The position numbers and the translations under genes were made by a program. The notes under the pieces were generated by a model. That model did no database searches and was not told the origin of the DNA. It was given only the letters and a program-made list of their open reading frames with translations. Shown here one piece after another: positions 8,612 to 16,841 of a stretch of DNA of 64,000 nt. Numbering within the stretch: position 1 is the first letter of the stretch; the number at the start of each line of letters is the position of its first letter. Source of the DNA: Acidobacteriota bacterium (GTDB taxonomy: Bacteria; Acidobacteriota; Thermoanaerobaculia; Multivoradales; Multivoraceae); the NCBI GenBank assembly GCA_028875725.1, contig JAPPCR010000006.1:1061786-1125785 (forward strand). The letters run 5' to 3'.

Positions 8612-9052
8612 ATGAGTAAGCGAGCCATGATCATCACGGGGATCGGCGTCGTCGTCGCGGCCATCGCGGTGGCGGTGCCCCTGGCGGCGCACCACGCGTT
8701 CGGCGCCGAGTTCGATCCCAACCGTCCCCTGCTGCTGAAGGGCCCGGTCGTCAAGGTCGAGTGGGTCAATCCGCACACTTGGATCCACATGGAGCACACC
8801 GAGGAAGACGGCACGCAGCACGTCTGGATGGTCGAGGGCGGCACGCCCAACACCCTGCTGCGGCGCGGCCTCTCCCGGGACGACCTCCAGCCCGGCACCG
8901 TCATCATCGTCGACGGCTACCAGAGCAAGGACCGCTCGCGGCGCGCGAACGGCCGTGACGTGACCTTCGAAGACGGCAGCAAGATCTTCATGGGTTCCTC
9001 GGGTACCGGCGCGCCGCGCGACGGCCGCGACCCGACCGAGCCGCCCCGGTAA
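8612..9052 (+). CDS. DUF6152 family secreted protein
   Basis: A 146-residue protein with an N-terminal hydrophobic segment (residues 6-24) ending in L-A-A-H-H-A-F-G-A-E-F-D. The His-His-Ala-Phe start of the mature part followed by G-P-V-V-K-V-E-W-V-N-P-H-T-W-I-H is the hallmark of DUF6152. The rest reads as a small beta-barrel ending in V-T-F-E-D-G-S-K-I-F-M-G. The ATG has AGGAG about 15 nt upstream. Proteins of this family often sit beside the family A type proteins and PQQ proteins, so a shared periplasmic job is likely, but the role is unknown. A strong terminator follows. Confidence 0.85.
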   Translation: MSKRAMIITGIGVVVAAIAVAVPLAAHHAFGAEFDPNRPLLLKGPVVKVEWVNPHTWIHMEHTEEDGTQHVWMVEGGTPNTLLRRGLSRDDLQPGTVIIVDGYQSKDRSRRANGRDVTFEDGSKIFMGSSGTGAPRDGRDPTEPPR

Positions 9053-9064
9053 ACCACTGGGCAT

Positions 9065-9180
9065 CCGGCGCGTAGCGCCGGCTTCCGGGACCGGGGCGTG
9101 ACCCCCGCTCCCGGGAGCCACGCGCGGGCCATCAGCCTTCCTGACGCCTCAGGCGCGCCGCGTGCCGCCTGAGGCGTTTT
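9065..9180 (+). terminator. Three-hairpin terminator region between convergent genes
   Basis: Three hairpins follow the DUF6152 stop. CCGGCGC pairs with GCGCCGG around a GTA loop (9065-9081). A 12-bp stem with one mismatch spans 9085-9096 and 9103-9114. A perfect 12-bp stem pairs ACGCCTCAGGCG (9144-9155) with its complement at 9166-9177, ending in TTTT (9177-9180). The last is a good intrinsic terminator for the plus strand and lies inside the 3' coding end of the PepSY gene. Confidence 0.75.
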
Positions 9181-10682
9181 GCCGCCGGGGCAAGGGAGGA
9201 GCCGGCGGAGAACAGGCCCCCCAGCAGCAGGACAATCACGACAACGTCCCACAGGGGACGCTGGTGGTAGAAGCCGGGAAAGTCCAGGCGATGGAGTCCA
9301 CGGTAGAGCCAGCGGTCGAGCCGACTCTGCCGGTTCTCGGTGTGGACGATGCGGCCCAGTGCCGGGTCGAGATAGAGCCAGGTGCCGGCCGGGTCGTCGA
9401 AGCGCACCCGCAGGACGGGCAATGCCCGGCGGCGATACCGGCGGTCTTCGTAGTAGGCGTCATACTCCGGTAGTACCACCGCGTCGACGACGTTCGACTG
9501 AGGGAGTGCCGCGGCTGCGGCCGCCAACAGCTCGGGTTGGCCGAAGCGGCGCGGAGTCCCGTCCTCGAGCGAGACGAGGCGGTGTTCGAAGGGTTGAACG
9601 GCCGAAAGGAAGCCGAGGGGACCGCTCGCGTAGGAACCACCGTAAGAGCGCCCGCCGCCGGGAGGTCGGTAGGCCAGTGCGAGAGGTTCGCCGGCGAACT
9701 GGAGCAGCTCGACCTCGCGAGGCGGGAACGAATCCGCGATCGACCCGGCCGCGGTGCGGATGGAGTCCAGCTCGAGCCGGTGAAGCGGTACCGCTCCGCC
9801 GGCCACGGCGGCCTGCTGCCCGGGACTCGTCGTTCTTCCGGCCTGCCAGCCGAACGGGTCCATCGACAGGGCGCCACTCAGCACCCAGGTGAAGGCGGTG
9901 GCGCCGAACGCCAGCCCGCTGTAGTGGTGCCAGCGCATCATGCCCCGGTACGGTGAGCGCTTTCGCCTGAGCCGCAGAAGCCCTACTACCAGACCCGAGA
10001 GAGTCAGGACGCAGCCCAGGCTGGCCGTCCAGACGATCAACTGGTACCAGAACGTCGAGTGGGTTCTGAGGGGTGTGAAGTACAGCCAGTGGAAGACGGC
10101 GCCCGCGGCGCCCCAGAAGCGGGATCCGGACGTGGTGGCCATGACCACCTCGGCCGTGCGGTCCGAGACGTAGAGCACCTCGTTGTCCGCCCGGACGCGG
10201 TGGAGCGGCAGCAGGCCGCGGATCTGCAGGGACCACTGGTCGGGACGCGTGAGGTAGCCGTCGTATGCGAGGGGGACTTGCGGCGCCGCCGCCGGGGGAG
10301 CGTCCCCAGCCTGATAGGAGGAGGCGATTGCGAGCGCCTGGCCTTCGGATACCTGGAGCAGCGGGCTGCCGGTGTCCGCGTAGATCGCGGTCCAGCCGGA
10401 GGCGGTGCGGAAGCGGTAGACCGGCCGGTCGCCGGCCATGCCGAGGCGGACCCGGACCGCGGAGAGATCTTCGGCGTCCAGACCCGCCGCTCCGGCGGCC
10501 CGCGCGGGGCCGACCCGCACCGAGTCGAGATCGAGCGGGGGCAGGCGGTCCAGGCGGTCGCCGGGATCGAGCGCCGGCATCCGTGCGTACATCATGACCA
10601 GGGCCGAGGCAAACCAGACCACGAACAGCAGGTTGCCGGCGATGCCCAGCCAGCGGTGGAGGAGGATCAGCGTGCGCTTCAA
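9132..10682 (-). CDS. PepSY-associated membrane protein
   Basis: Inner-membrane protein of the PepSY_TM family, 516 residues. Four hydrophobic segments are visible: residues about 12-33 (H-R-W-L-G-I-A-G-N-L-L-F-V-V-W), one near 210-235, one near 250-275 (S-G-L-A-F-G-A-T-A-F-T-W-V-L-S) and one near the C-terminus. A large periplasmic loop lies between the first two and another between the third and fourth. The H-R-W-L-G helix start and second-helix layout match PepSY proteins, which include iron-siderophore reductases and peptidase modulators. The start is TTG at 10682 with GGAGGAAG about 6 nt upstream. It lies 43 nt downstream of the haem lipoprotein gene on the same strand, so a joint electron-transfer or metal-reduction role is possible. 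Confidence 0.8.
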   Translation of the reverse strand: MKRTLILLHRWLGIAGNLLFVVWFASALVMMYARMPALDPGDRLDRLPPLDLDSVRVGPARAAGAAGLDAEDLSAVRVRLGMAGDRPVYRFRTASGWTAIYADTGSPLLQVSEGQALAIASSYQAGDAPPAAAPQVPLAYDGYLTRPDQWSLQIRGLLPLHRVRADNEVLYVSDRTAEVVMATTSGSRFWGAAGAVFHWLYFTPLRTHSTFWYQLIVWTASLGCVLTLSGLVVGLLRLRRKRSPYRGMMRWHHYSGLAFGATAFTWVLSGALSMDPFGWQAGRTTSPGQQAAVAGGAVPLHRLELDSIRTAAGSIADSFPPREVELLQFAGEPLALAYRPPGGGRSYGGSYASGPLGFLSAVQPFEHRLVSLEDGTPRRFGQPELLAAAAAALPQSNVVDAVVLPEYDAYYEDRRYRRRALPVLRVRFDDPAGTWLYLDPALGRIVHTENRQSRLDRWLYRGLHRLDFPGFYHQRPLWDVVVIVLLLGGLFSAGSSLAPAAKRLRRHAARLRRQEG

Positions 10683-10725
10683 CCCGGTCTTCCTCCGAGC
10701 CGACCCAAGGGAACCTCAGTCGGGC

Positions 10726-11205
10726 CTACTGCCGGAACTGGTTCGGATCGTTGGCCCAGTACTGTGCGTGGCAGCCGGCGCAAGCGAAGTAGACCTGCTC
10801 GCCGGTGTCGAAGATGCCCTGGACGTCGCGGGCGTCGGCCGCCTGCATCGCGGCGTCGCCGGCGTCGATCAGGTCCCGGCACCAGGCGACCCAGTCCTCG
10901 TCGTCCATCTTGCGCCGGTCCATCATCATCAGGTTGCCCGACTCGGCGACCGTGACCGCGGCGTTGCGAACGAGGGTCCACTCCTCATCGGTCTCCGGTC
11001 GTATGTACTCCTCGCCCTCGGGCGTGAGGATCCAGCCGACCGAAGCCCAAAGGTGGTCGGCGGCCGGTTCCATGACCGAGGCCATCAACAGTCTCGTGCC
11101 GGCGACTTCGCGGAACGGCGGTCCGGTCTCGCCGGCCGCGCACGAGGCGAGCGCGAGGGCCGCGACAATGCCTGTCAGGACCAGGAACTTGCGGGCGTGA
11201 GCCAT
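10726..11205 (-). CDS. c-type haem lipoprotein (cytochrome c-prime-like)
   Basis: A 159-residue exported protein with a lipobox L-A-L-A-S-C (lipidated Cys22) and a single haem-binding C-A-G-C-H at residues 142-146, close to the C-terminus. One C-terminal CxxCH in a mainly helical protein is the layout of class II cytochromes (cytochrome c-prime/c556). The segment between is acidic and helical (D-A-G-D-A-A-M-Q-A-A-D). It probably moves electrons at the membrane surface, perhaps for the PepSY protein encoded just downstream. There is no Shine-Dalgarno; a TACACT hexamer (11222-11217 on the minus strand) ends 11 nt before the ATG. Confidence 0.8.
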   Translation of the reverse strand: MAHARKFLVLTGIVAALALASCAAGETGPPFREVAGTRLLMASVMEPAADHLWASVGWILTPEGEEYIRPETDEEWTLVRNAAVTVAESGNLMMMDRRKMDDEDWVAWCRDLIDAGDAAMQAADARDVQGIFDTGEQVYFACAGCHAQYWANDPNQFRQ

Positions 11206-11245
11206 GACGGGCGGGGAGTGTAGCGGAGTAGCGGACTCCCTTTGC

Positions 11246-12097
11246 TCAAACCGCCGTCCTCCAGACGTCGCCGTGGGCGGTGATTCTCACCGGGTTGGAC
11301 AACGGCCAGTGGGCGCCGACGATCGGGATTCCCGTGTCGCTGAAGCGCTCGCAGAAGCTCCGGCGCGTGGCGATTGCGACGTCGCGGTCGATATCGGCGA
11401 TCGAGCACCACTCCGGGTGCGTGCACTGCGAGGGGTGGTGCATCACGTCGCCCGCGATCACGCCCTCCTCGTTGCCCGACGACACGGCGATGCTGCAGTG
11501 GCCCGGCGTGTGGCCGGGCGTGGGGAAGAACTGGAGCTCGGGGTTGATTTGGTGGTCGCAGTCGACGAGGTCGACCAGACCGGCCTCGAACACCGGCGCT
11601 ACCGAGTCGCCGAAGACGTCGCCCCAGTTCGCTTCCCCCTCGTCTCGCCAGTACTCGAACTCGGGCCGCACCATGACGTAGCGGGCGTTGGGGAAGGTGG
11701 GCACCCACTCGCCGTCGACCTTCATCGTGTTCCAGCCCACGTGGTCGATGTGGAGATGGGTGCAGACCACCAGGTCGACCTTCTCGCGAGGGAAGCCGGC
11801 GTCGCGGATCTCCTGGAGGAACGGCCCGTCGAGCTCGTTCCAGGCCCGCAGGGCGCGCTTCTTGTCGTTGCCGACGCAGGTGTCGACGACGATCTTGAGC
11901 CCCCGCGACTCGACCAGGAAGGCCTGGATGATCATCTTGAGCCGCTCGCCTCCGGGCGTCACGAAGTGCGGCTCGAGCCAGTCCAGGTCCGGCGCGAGAT
12001 TCTCCGGCGTGGCGTCCGGCAGCAGGAAAGAAGCCGGTACCGGGTAGTCGATCTCGATGATCGGGGTGATCGAGACGTCGCCGATCTTGATGCCCAT
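11246..12097 (-). CDS. MBL-fold metallo-hydrolase
   Basis: Cytoplasmic metallo-beta-lactamase-fold hydrolase, 283 residues. The complete dinuclear metal set is visible: H114-x-H116-x-D118-H119 in T-H-L-H-I-D-H, H196 in P-G-H-T-P-G-H, D217 in A-G-D-V-M-H-H and H263 in G-A-H-W. The lack of a signal peptide and the overall pattern resemble lactonase-like and other MBL enzymes with a distal N-terminal strap. AGGAGA precedes the ATG. It lies 46 nt after the ThDP lyase gene on the same strand and so is probably co-transcribed with the lyase and CoA-transferase. It could hydrolyse a lactone or thioester arising in that pathway, but the substrate is a guess. Confidence 0.88.
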   Translation of the reverse strand: MGIKIGDVSITPIIEIDYPVPASFLLPDATPENLAPDLDWLEPHFVTPGGERLKMIIQAFLVESRGLKIVVDTCVGNDKKRALRAWNELDGPFLQEIRDAGFPREKVDLVVCTHLHIDHVGWNTMKVDGEWVPTFPNARYVMVRPEFEYWRDEGEANWGDVFGDSVAPVFEAGLVDLVDCDHQINPELQFFPTPGHTPGHCSIAVSSGNEEGVIAGDVMHHPSQCTHPEWCSIADIDRDVAIATRRSFCERFSDTGIPIVGAHWPLSNPVRITAHGDVWRTAV

Positions 12098-12143
12098 GAG
12101 TACAGGTCTCCTGTCGTCGTGTGCCCGGTTCAGGAGCCGCCGG

Positions 12144-13799
12144 TCAGCGCGTGAGCCAGGCGAACTTCTGCGGCTTCCGCGAGGCCTTTGGGTCGATCAG
12201 CACGTTGACCAGCGCCGGTCGGTCTGAAGCCAGCGCCTTGTCCAGCGTCGGGCCGAGATCCGCCACCTTCTCGACCAGGTAGCCCTTGCCGCCGAAGGCT
12301 TCCATGACGCGTTCGTAGCGGGCGCCCAGGGTGTAGGTGGACGGCGGCAGCGGCTTGCCCGGGATGTACTCGCTGACGCCGCCGCCGATGCCGTTGTTGT
12401 TGATGACGACGAAGGTGATCGGCATGTCGTAGCGGCAGGCGACCTCGACCTCCATGCCGGAGAAGCCGAACGCGGAGTCGCCCTGGACGCAGATCGTGCG
12501 CCGGTCCGGATGGACCACGGCCGCCGCGATCGCCAGCCCCGTGCCCACGCCCATCGTGCCGAAGGTGCCGGCGTCGAGTCGCTTGCGCGGCTCCATGTTC
12601 GGCAGCACGGTGCGGGAGATGTCCATCGTGTTCGCGCCTTCGGCAACCAGCATGTCCTGCGGCTCCAGGCGGTCGGCGATCTCGCGCAGGGCGCGGTAGT
12701 AGCCCATCGGCTCGCTGTCGTCCTCGAGCATCGCCTGCACCGCGGCCTGGTTTTCCGTCGCGCTCTCGCGGAGCTTGACCAGCCACTCGTTGTCCGCCGG
12801 CAGCGTGAAGGGTTCGGCGTCGAGCGCCTCGTTCAACTGCGCGGTCACGGCCCGCGCGTCGCCGACCATGCCGACCTCGGTCGGTACGTTCGTGCCGATC
12901 TCCTCCGCGTTGAGGTCGATCTGGAGCACGCGGATGCCCTTCCTGAACCGGGGCGGCATCCCGAAGTGAAGGATCCAGTTGAGCCGCGCGCCGATCAGCA
13001 GGATGACGTCCGCGTTCTGGAGCGCGAAGGAGCGCGCCGGAGCGACGAGATGGGGATCGTCGTCAGAGACGACGCCCTTGCCCATCGGCGTCGGCAGCAC
13101 GGGAAGGTTCGTGCGCTGGACGAAGCGGCGCACTTCCTGCTCCGCGCGGGCGTAGGCCGCGCCCTTGCCCACGATGACCAACGGGTTCTTCGCCTCGCGC
13201 AGAACCGCCACGGCACGCTCGACGTCCCTCGGATCGGCGAGAGACGTCGGCGGCTCCGGGCAGCGAGGGGGTTGCTCGACGTCTTCCTCGTCGACCTGGG
13301 CGGTCAGGACGTCGTTGGTGAGGTTCAGGTAGGAGGCACCGGGACGACCGTAGATCGACGTGCGGACCGCCTGCTCCACGTAGAACGGCGCCCGGTGAGC
13401 GGCGTCGATCTCCGCCGAGTACTTCGAGAACGGCCGCGCCGCCTCGACCTGGGGGCACTCCTGGAACGCGCCCTGGCCGTTCTGGTAGCGGTCGTTGGCG
13501 CCGCCGAGCAGGACCATCGGCCAGCAGTTCTTCTCCGCGTTGGCGAGGCCCGCGATGCCGTGGACCATGCCGGGACCCGACACGGCGAGGCAGGCTCCGG
13601 GGCGCCCCGTCAGGTAGCCGACCGCGCCCGCGGCGTAGCTGGCGGCCTGCTCGTTGCGGAAGCCGTAGTACTTGATCCCCGCCTGCTGGGCTGCGTGGGC
13701 AACCCCGTAGACGGGGAAGCCGACGATGCCGAACATGTAGTCCACGCCCTGCTGCTTCAGGCTCTGGGAGATCAGGGCGGCGCCGGTGGTGGTCGTCAT
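12144..13799 (-). CDS. ThDP-dependent 2-hydroxyacyl-CoA lyase / oxalyl-CoA decarboxylase family
   Basis: Thiamine diphosphate enzyme of 551 residues. Glu50 (R-N-E-Q-A-A) is the cofactor-activating glutamate, and the Mg-ThDP motif runs from G-D-S (440-442) to N-N-N (467-469). Two features favour the 2-hydroxyacyl-CoA lyase branch over true oxalyl-CoA decarboxylase: the segment G-A-F-Q-E-C-P-Q-V-E-A (110-120), where oxalyl-CoA decarboxylases usually have G-D-Y-E-E-L-D, and the C-terminus F-A-W-L-T-R, resembling human HACL1. A lyase would split a 2-hydroxyacyl-CoA into formyl-CoA and an aldehyde or ketone. Its start overlaps the stop of the CoA-transferase gene by 4 nt, implying translational coupling. 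The substrate is unknown. Confidence 0.82.
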   Translation of the reverse strand: MTTTTGAALISQSLKQQGVDYMFGIVGFPVYGVAHAAQQAGIKYYGFRNEQAASYAAGAVGYLTGRPGACLAVSGPGMVHGIAGLANAEKNCWPMVLLGGANDRYQNGQGAFQECPQVEAARPFSKYSAEIDAAHRAPFYVEQAVRTSIYGRPGASYLNLTNDVLTAQVDEEDVEQPPRCPEPPTSLADPRDVERAVAVLREAKNPLVIVGKGAAYARAEQEVRRFVQRTNLPVLPTPMGKGVVSDDDPHLVAPARSFALQNADVILLIGARLNWILHFGMPPRFRKGIRVLQIDLNAEEIGTNVPTEVGMVGDARAVTAQLNEALDAEPFTLPADNEWLVKLRESATENQAAVQAMLEDDSEPMGYYRALREIADRLEPQDMLVAEGANTMDISRTVLPNMEPRKRLDAGTFGTMGVGTGLAIAAAVVHPDRRTICVQGDSAFGFSGMEVEVACRYDMPITFVVINNNGIGGGVSEYIPGKPLPPSTYTLGARYERVMEAFGGKGYLVEKVADLGPTLDKALASDRPALVNVLIDPKASRKPQKFAWLTR

Positions 13800-15037
13800 C
13801 TCGTAGCGGTCTCCTGGCCGTCGGTGGCGGGAGCGGGCACTGCGCCCAGCACGCCGTCCGCGCGCAGCCGGTCGATTTCAGGTTGGGAGAGGTTCAGTTC
13901 GTCGGCCAGGACGCTGTCCGTGTGGCGGCCAAGCAGCGGGGCGGCCTCGATCTCGACCTGGCTGTCGCTCAGGTTCATCGGGGAGCCGAGGACCCTGACC
14001 GGTCCCCTGATCTCGTGCTCGACGGTGCGGACGAAGCCGCGTTCCGTGAGGTGCGGGTCGGAGAACAGGTCGAGCGTGTCGAGCACGGCACTCGCCGGCA
14101 CCCCGGCCGCGCCGAGGATGGCCATCGCTTCGTGCTTCGTGCGGTGGCCGGTCCACTCGGCGATCACTTCGAACAGCTCGTCGGCGTTCTCGTGCCGCAG
14201 CTTGGGTGTGGTGTAGCGCTCGTCGTCGGCAAGGTCCCGGCGATCGATCGCTTCGCAAAGCGCCTGCCACATCCGGTCGTTGACCACGAGCATGTAGACG
14301 TAGTCGTTCGGGCCGAACGGCTTGCAGGGGTACATGTTCATCATCGCGCCGCGGCCGGAGCCGCTGCGCGGGGCCGCCTTTTCGCCGAACTCGCCGCCCA
14401 TCGCGACCGCCGTGCGCATGAACCAGGTCACCCCTTCCTGCATCGACATCTCGACCAGTTGGCCCTTGCCGGTGCGCAGCTTGTTGGCGTGCGCCGCGCA
14501 CAGCGCCAGGGCCATCAGCACACCGGTGCCGCAGTCGCCGATCGTCGTGCCAGGGCGAAGCGGCGGCCCGTCCGGGTCGCCGGTGATCGACATCGCGCCT
14601 CCGGCGGCCTGGGCGACCGGGTCGAAGCACTTGTAGTCGCTGTAGGGCCCGCTGTTGCCGAACCCCTTGATCCGGCCGTAGATCACCTCGGGGTGGACCT
14701 CACGCACCGAGTCGTAGTCGAGGCGCAGCTTCTCGACCACGCCGGGACCGAAGTTCTCTACCAGGATGTCGAACCGGGGTGCGAGCTTCAGCAGCAGTCC
14801 GCGGCCCTCGTCCGTGGCGAGATTGATCGCGATGCTGCGCTTGTTGCTGTTCCAGTTGAGGAAGTACTCGGAGTCGTCCGTGCTGCGTCCACCAGCCAGA
14901 CCGCGCCCCGGATCGCCGGTGCCGGGACGCTCCACCTTGACCACGTCGGCGCCCAGCCAGGCCAGGGCCTGGGTACAGGACGTACCGGCTTCGTACTGCG
15001 TCAGATCGAGAATGCGCAGACCGTCGAGTGCTGGCAT
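13796..15037 (-). CDS. CaiB/BaiF (class III) CoA-transferase
   Basis: Cytoplasmic CoA-transferase of 413 residues, moving CoA between carboxylic acids through an aspartyl-CoA anhydride. The nucleophilic Asp is D168 in T-T-I-G-D-C-G-T-G, matching Asp169 of formyl-CoA transferase. The N-terminus L-D-G-L-R-I-L-D-L-T-Q and W-L-G-A-D-V-V-K-V-E-R-P are family signatures. The start at 15037 is preferred over longer frames because GGAGGG lies just upstream and the conserved region begins immediately. It overlaps the ThDP enzyme gene by 4 nt, so the pair likely activates a 2-hydroxy acid (or oxalate) to its CoA ester and then cleaves it. A 233-nt divergent region separates it from the GMC gene. Confidence 0.92.
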   Translation of the reverse strand: MPALDGLRILDLTQYEAGTSCTQALAWLGADVVKVERPGTGDPGRGLAGGRSTDDSEYFLNWNSNKRSIAINLATDEGRGLLLKLAPRFDILVENFGPGVVEKLRLDYDSVREVHPEVIYGRIKGFGNSGPYSDYKCFDPVAQAAGGAMSITGDPDGPPLRPGTTIGDCGTGVLMALALCAAHANKLRTGKGQLVEMSMQEGVTWFMRTAVAMGGEFGEKAAPRSGSGRGAMMNMYPCKPFGPNDYVYMLVVNDRMWQALCEAIDRRDLADDERYTTPKLRHENADELFEVIAEWTGHRTKHEAMAILGAAGVPASAVLDTLDLFSDPHLTERGFVRTVEHEIRGPVRVLGSPMNLSDSQVEIEAAPLLGRHTDSVLADELNLSQPEIDRLRADGVLGAVPAPATDGQETATR

Positions 15038-15068
15038 GGTTGCCCTCCTGGCTGTGCGTTGCGCGCGC

Positions 15069-15260
15069 AACGATAACCGGTAGGGGCCGCCAGGCACATC
15101 CGTGGGTTGCGGGTTGTTGATCGGTGGGCGAATGCCGCCCGCTGGCCGAGTCGCAGGAGCGAAGCAGCGAGGCCCAAGGTGGGCGACGAATCGAGAGATC
15201 GCGCGGATATCGCGAAAAAGATCCGAGTTAGGTCTGAAAGATCACACTTAGCGGTTATCG
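15069..15260. promoter_or_regulatory. Divergent control region with inverted CGATAACCG boxes
   Basis: The 233-nt gap between the CoA-transferase and GMC genes contains CGATAACCG at 15069-15077 and its exact reverse complement CGGTTATCG at 15252-15260 (10 bp if the preceding A is included). Each copy lies close to one of the two divergent start codons. A paired regulator site controlling both genes is a plausible reading. The middle of the gap is relatively AT-rich around 15205-15250. No regulator gene is adjacent. Confidence 0.35.
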
Positions 15261-15270
15261 TCGCCTTCCG

Positions 15271-16833
15271 ATGATCCGTTTCGATTCCGTGATCGTGGGA
15301 AGCGGTTTCGGCGGTGCCGTCGCCGCGTGCCGGTTGGCACAGGCCGGCGAACGAGTGCTGGTCCTGGAGCGCGGCCGTCGCTGGAACGAGAGGACCTACC
15401 CCAGCGTGACGGGGCGGAACTGGACGTTCGATGTCGACGAGCCGGAGCGCCAGAACGGCTGGATGGACATCCGGTGGTTCAAGGACATGGCGGTCGTGCA
15501 GGGGGCGGGCGTCGGCGGCGGCTCCCTGATCTACGCGAACGTGAGCGTGGCGCCTCCGCCGGCGACGTTCGATCGGGGCTGGCCTCGGGTCATCGACTGG
15601 AACGAACTCGCGCCCTTCGTCGACCGAGTCGGCGAGATGCTGGAGGTGGCCACGATTCCGGAAACGCAGCGCACCAAGCGATGGGGGTTCGTGGAGCGAG
15701 GCGCGCGGAAGCTTGGCCACTCGGATCGATTCAGTTCCCTGCCGCTCGCGGTGCGGTTCGACGCCGACTACGATCCCCGCCGCCTGGACGACCCGCAGGA
15801 CGAGCGCCACGCGGTCACCCGCGTGAACGTGGCCGGTGTGGAGCAGGGGACCTGCGTTCACCTCGGTGAATGCGACATGGGTTGCCGCGTGAAGGCCAAG
15901 AACACGCTCGACCTCAACTATCTGGCGATTGCGACGGCGAACGGCGCGGAGATCCGGCCGCTGCACCTCGTTTCGCGCGTCGAACCGTCCGGCGCGGGTT
16001 GGCGCGTCCTGTACGACGAGATCGGCGGCGGGTCCCGCAGGTCCAGTTCGGTCGAGGCGAAGCGGGTCGTCCTGGCGGCCGGCTCGCTCGGTTCGACCGA
16101 GATCATGCTTCGGTCCCGCTTGGCCGGCGTGAGTGCGAAGCTGGGCCACGGCTGGTCCGCGAACGGGGACTTCCTGACGCCGGCGCTCTCGGAGGAGGAC
16201 GCGGATCCCACGGTCGGGCCGACGATCAGTGCCTGCATCGATCACACGGACGGCGCCGAGTACGGCGAACACATCTTCATCCAGGACGGCGGAATGCCGA
16301 ACCTCCTTCGCACCAGCGTCGGGAGCTGGCATAGCCGCCTGCCGAAACGATGGCAGAGGCGGATCCAGCCGCTCAAGGACTGGGCGGACGAGACCGGACC
16401 GCTGGACAACTTCATGCCGTGGTTCGCGCAGGGCATCGACGCTTCCGACGGGAGACTGCACATGCGACGACGGTGGTTGGGGCTATTCGGTCCTCAGCGT
16501 CTGACGCTCGACTGGGACATCGCCCACTCCGAGTCGACGATCGAAGCGATCGTCAAGGCGCACAGCGAACTGGCGAAGGCCACGGACGGCCAGCCGCTCG
16601 TGGCGCCGACCTGGACCTTCTTCCGCGACCTGATCACGCCGCATCCCCTCGGCGGTTGCAATATGGCGGACGACCAGGACCGCGGCGTGGTGGACCATGC
16701 CGGGCGGGTGTTCGGCGCGAAGGGCCTTTGCGTCGCCGACGGCTCGATCGTTCCCCGGGCGATCGGCCGCAACCCGTCACGCACCATCGCGGCGCTGGCC
16801 GAACGCGCCGTGGAGCACTGGCTGGCGGACTGA
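15271..16833 (+). CDS. GMC-family FAD oxidoreductase (cholesterol-oxidase-like)
   Basis: FAD-dependent alcohol oxidase or dehydrogenase of 520 residues. The dinucleotide fold is at the N-terminus (G10-S-G12-F-G-G15) with the ribose-binding L-E-R-G ending near residue 35. The second FAD contact G-A-G-V-G-G-G-S-L-I-Y-A-N-V and the C-terminal A-D-G-S-I-V-P segment are typical. The catalytic pair is His458 in H-P-L-G-G-C-N-M and Asn501 in G-R-N-P-S-R-T, as in cholesterol oxidase. There is no signal peptide, so it is probably cytoplasmic. It lies 8 nt before a patatin gene whose C-terminal domain is one I associate with cholesterol-oxidase-type GMC proteins, suggesting the two products act on the same sterol or lipid. 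No Shine-Dalgarno is clear before ATG 15271. Confidence 0.85.
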   Translation: MIRFDSVIVGSGFGGAVAACRLAQAGERVLVLERGRRWNERTYPSVTGRNWTFDVDEPERQNGWMDIRWFKDMAVVQGAGVGGGSLIYANVSVAPPPATFDRGWPRVIDWNELAPFVDRVGEMLEVATIPETQRTKRWGFVERGARKLGHSDRFSSLPLAVRFDADYDPRRLDDPQDERHAVTRVNVAGVEQGTCVHLGECDMGCRVKAKNTLDLNYLAIATANGAEIRPLHLVSRVEPSGAGWRVLYDEIGGGSRRSSSVEAKRVVLAAGSLGSTEIMLRSRLAGVSAKLGHGWSANGDFLTPALSEEDADPTVGPTISACIDHTDGAEYGEHIFIQDGGMPNLLRTSVGSWHSRLPKRWQRRIQPLKDWADETGPLDNFMPWFAQGIDASDGRLHMRRRWLGLFGPQRLTLDWDIAHSESTIEAIVKAHSELAKATDGQPLVAPTWTFFRDLITPHPLGGCNMADDQDRGVVDHAGRVFGAKGLCVADGSIVPRAIGRNPSRTIAALAERAVEHWLAD

Positions 16834-16841
16834 GGAGCGTC

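Noticed and set aside
12144..15037. Oxalate degradation module (frc/oxc)
   Set aside because: The lyase carries HACL-type rather than oxalyl-CoA decarboxylase-type active-site segments, and no oxalate transporter is nearby. Kept only as a possibility.
15038..15097. Longer start of the CoA-transferase at 15097
   Set aside because: The extra 20 residues are Arg-rich and precede the conserved L-D-G-L-R-I-L start; ATG 15037 has a GGAGGG site.
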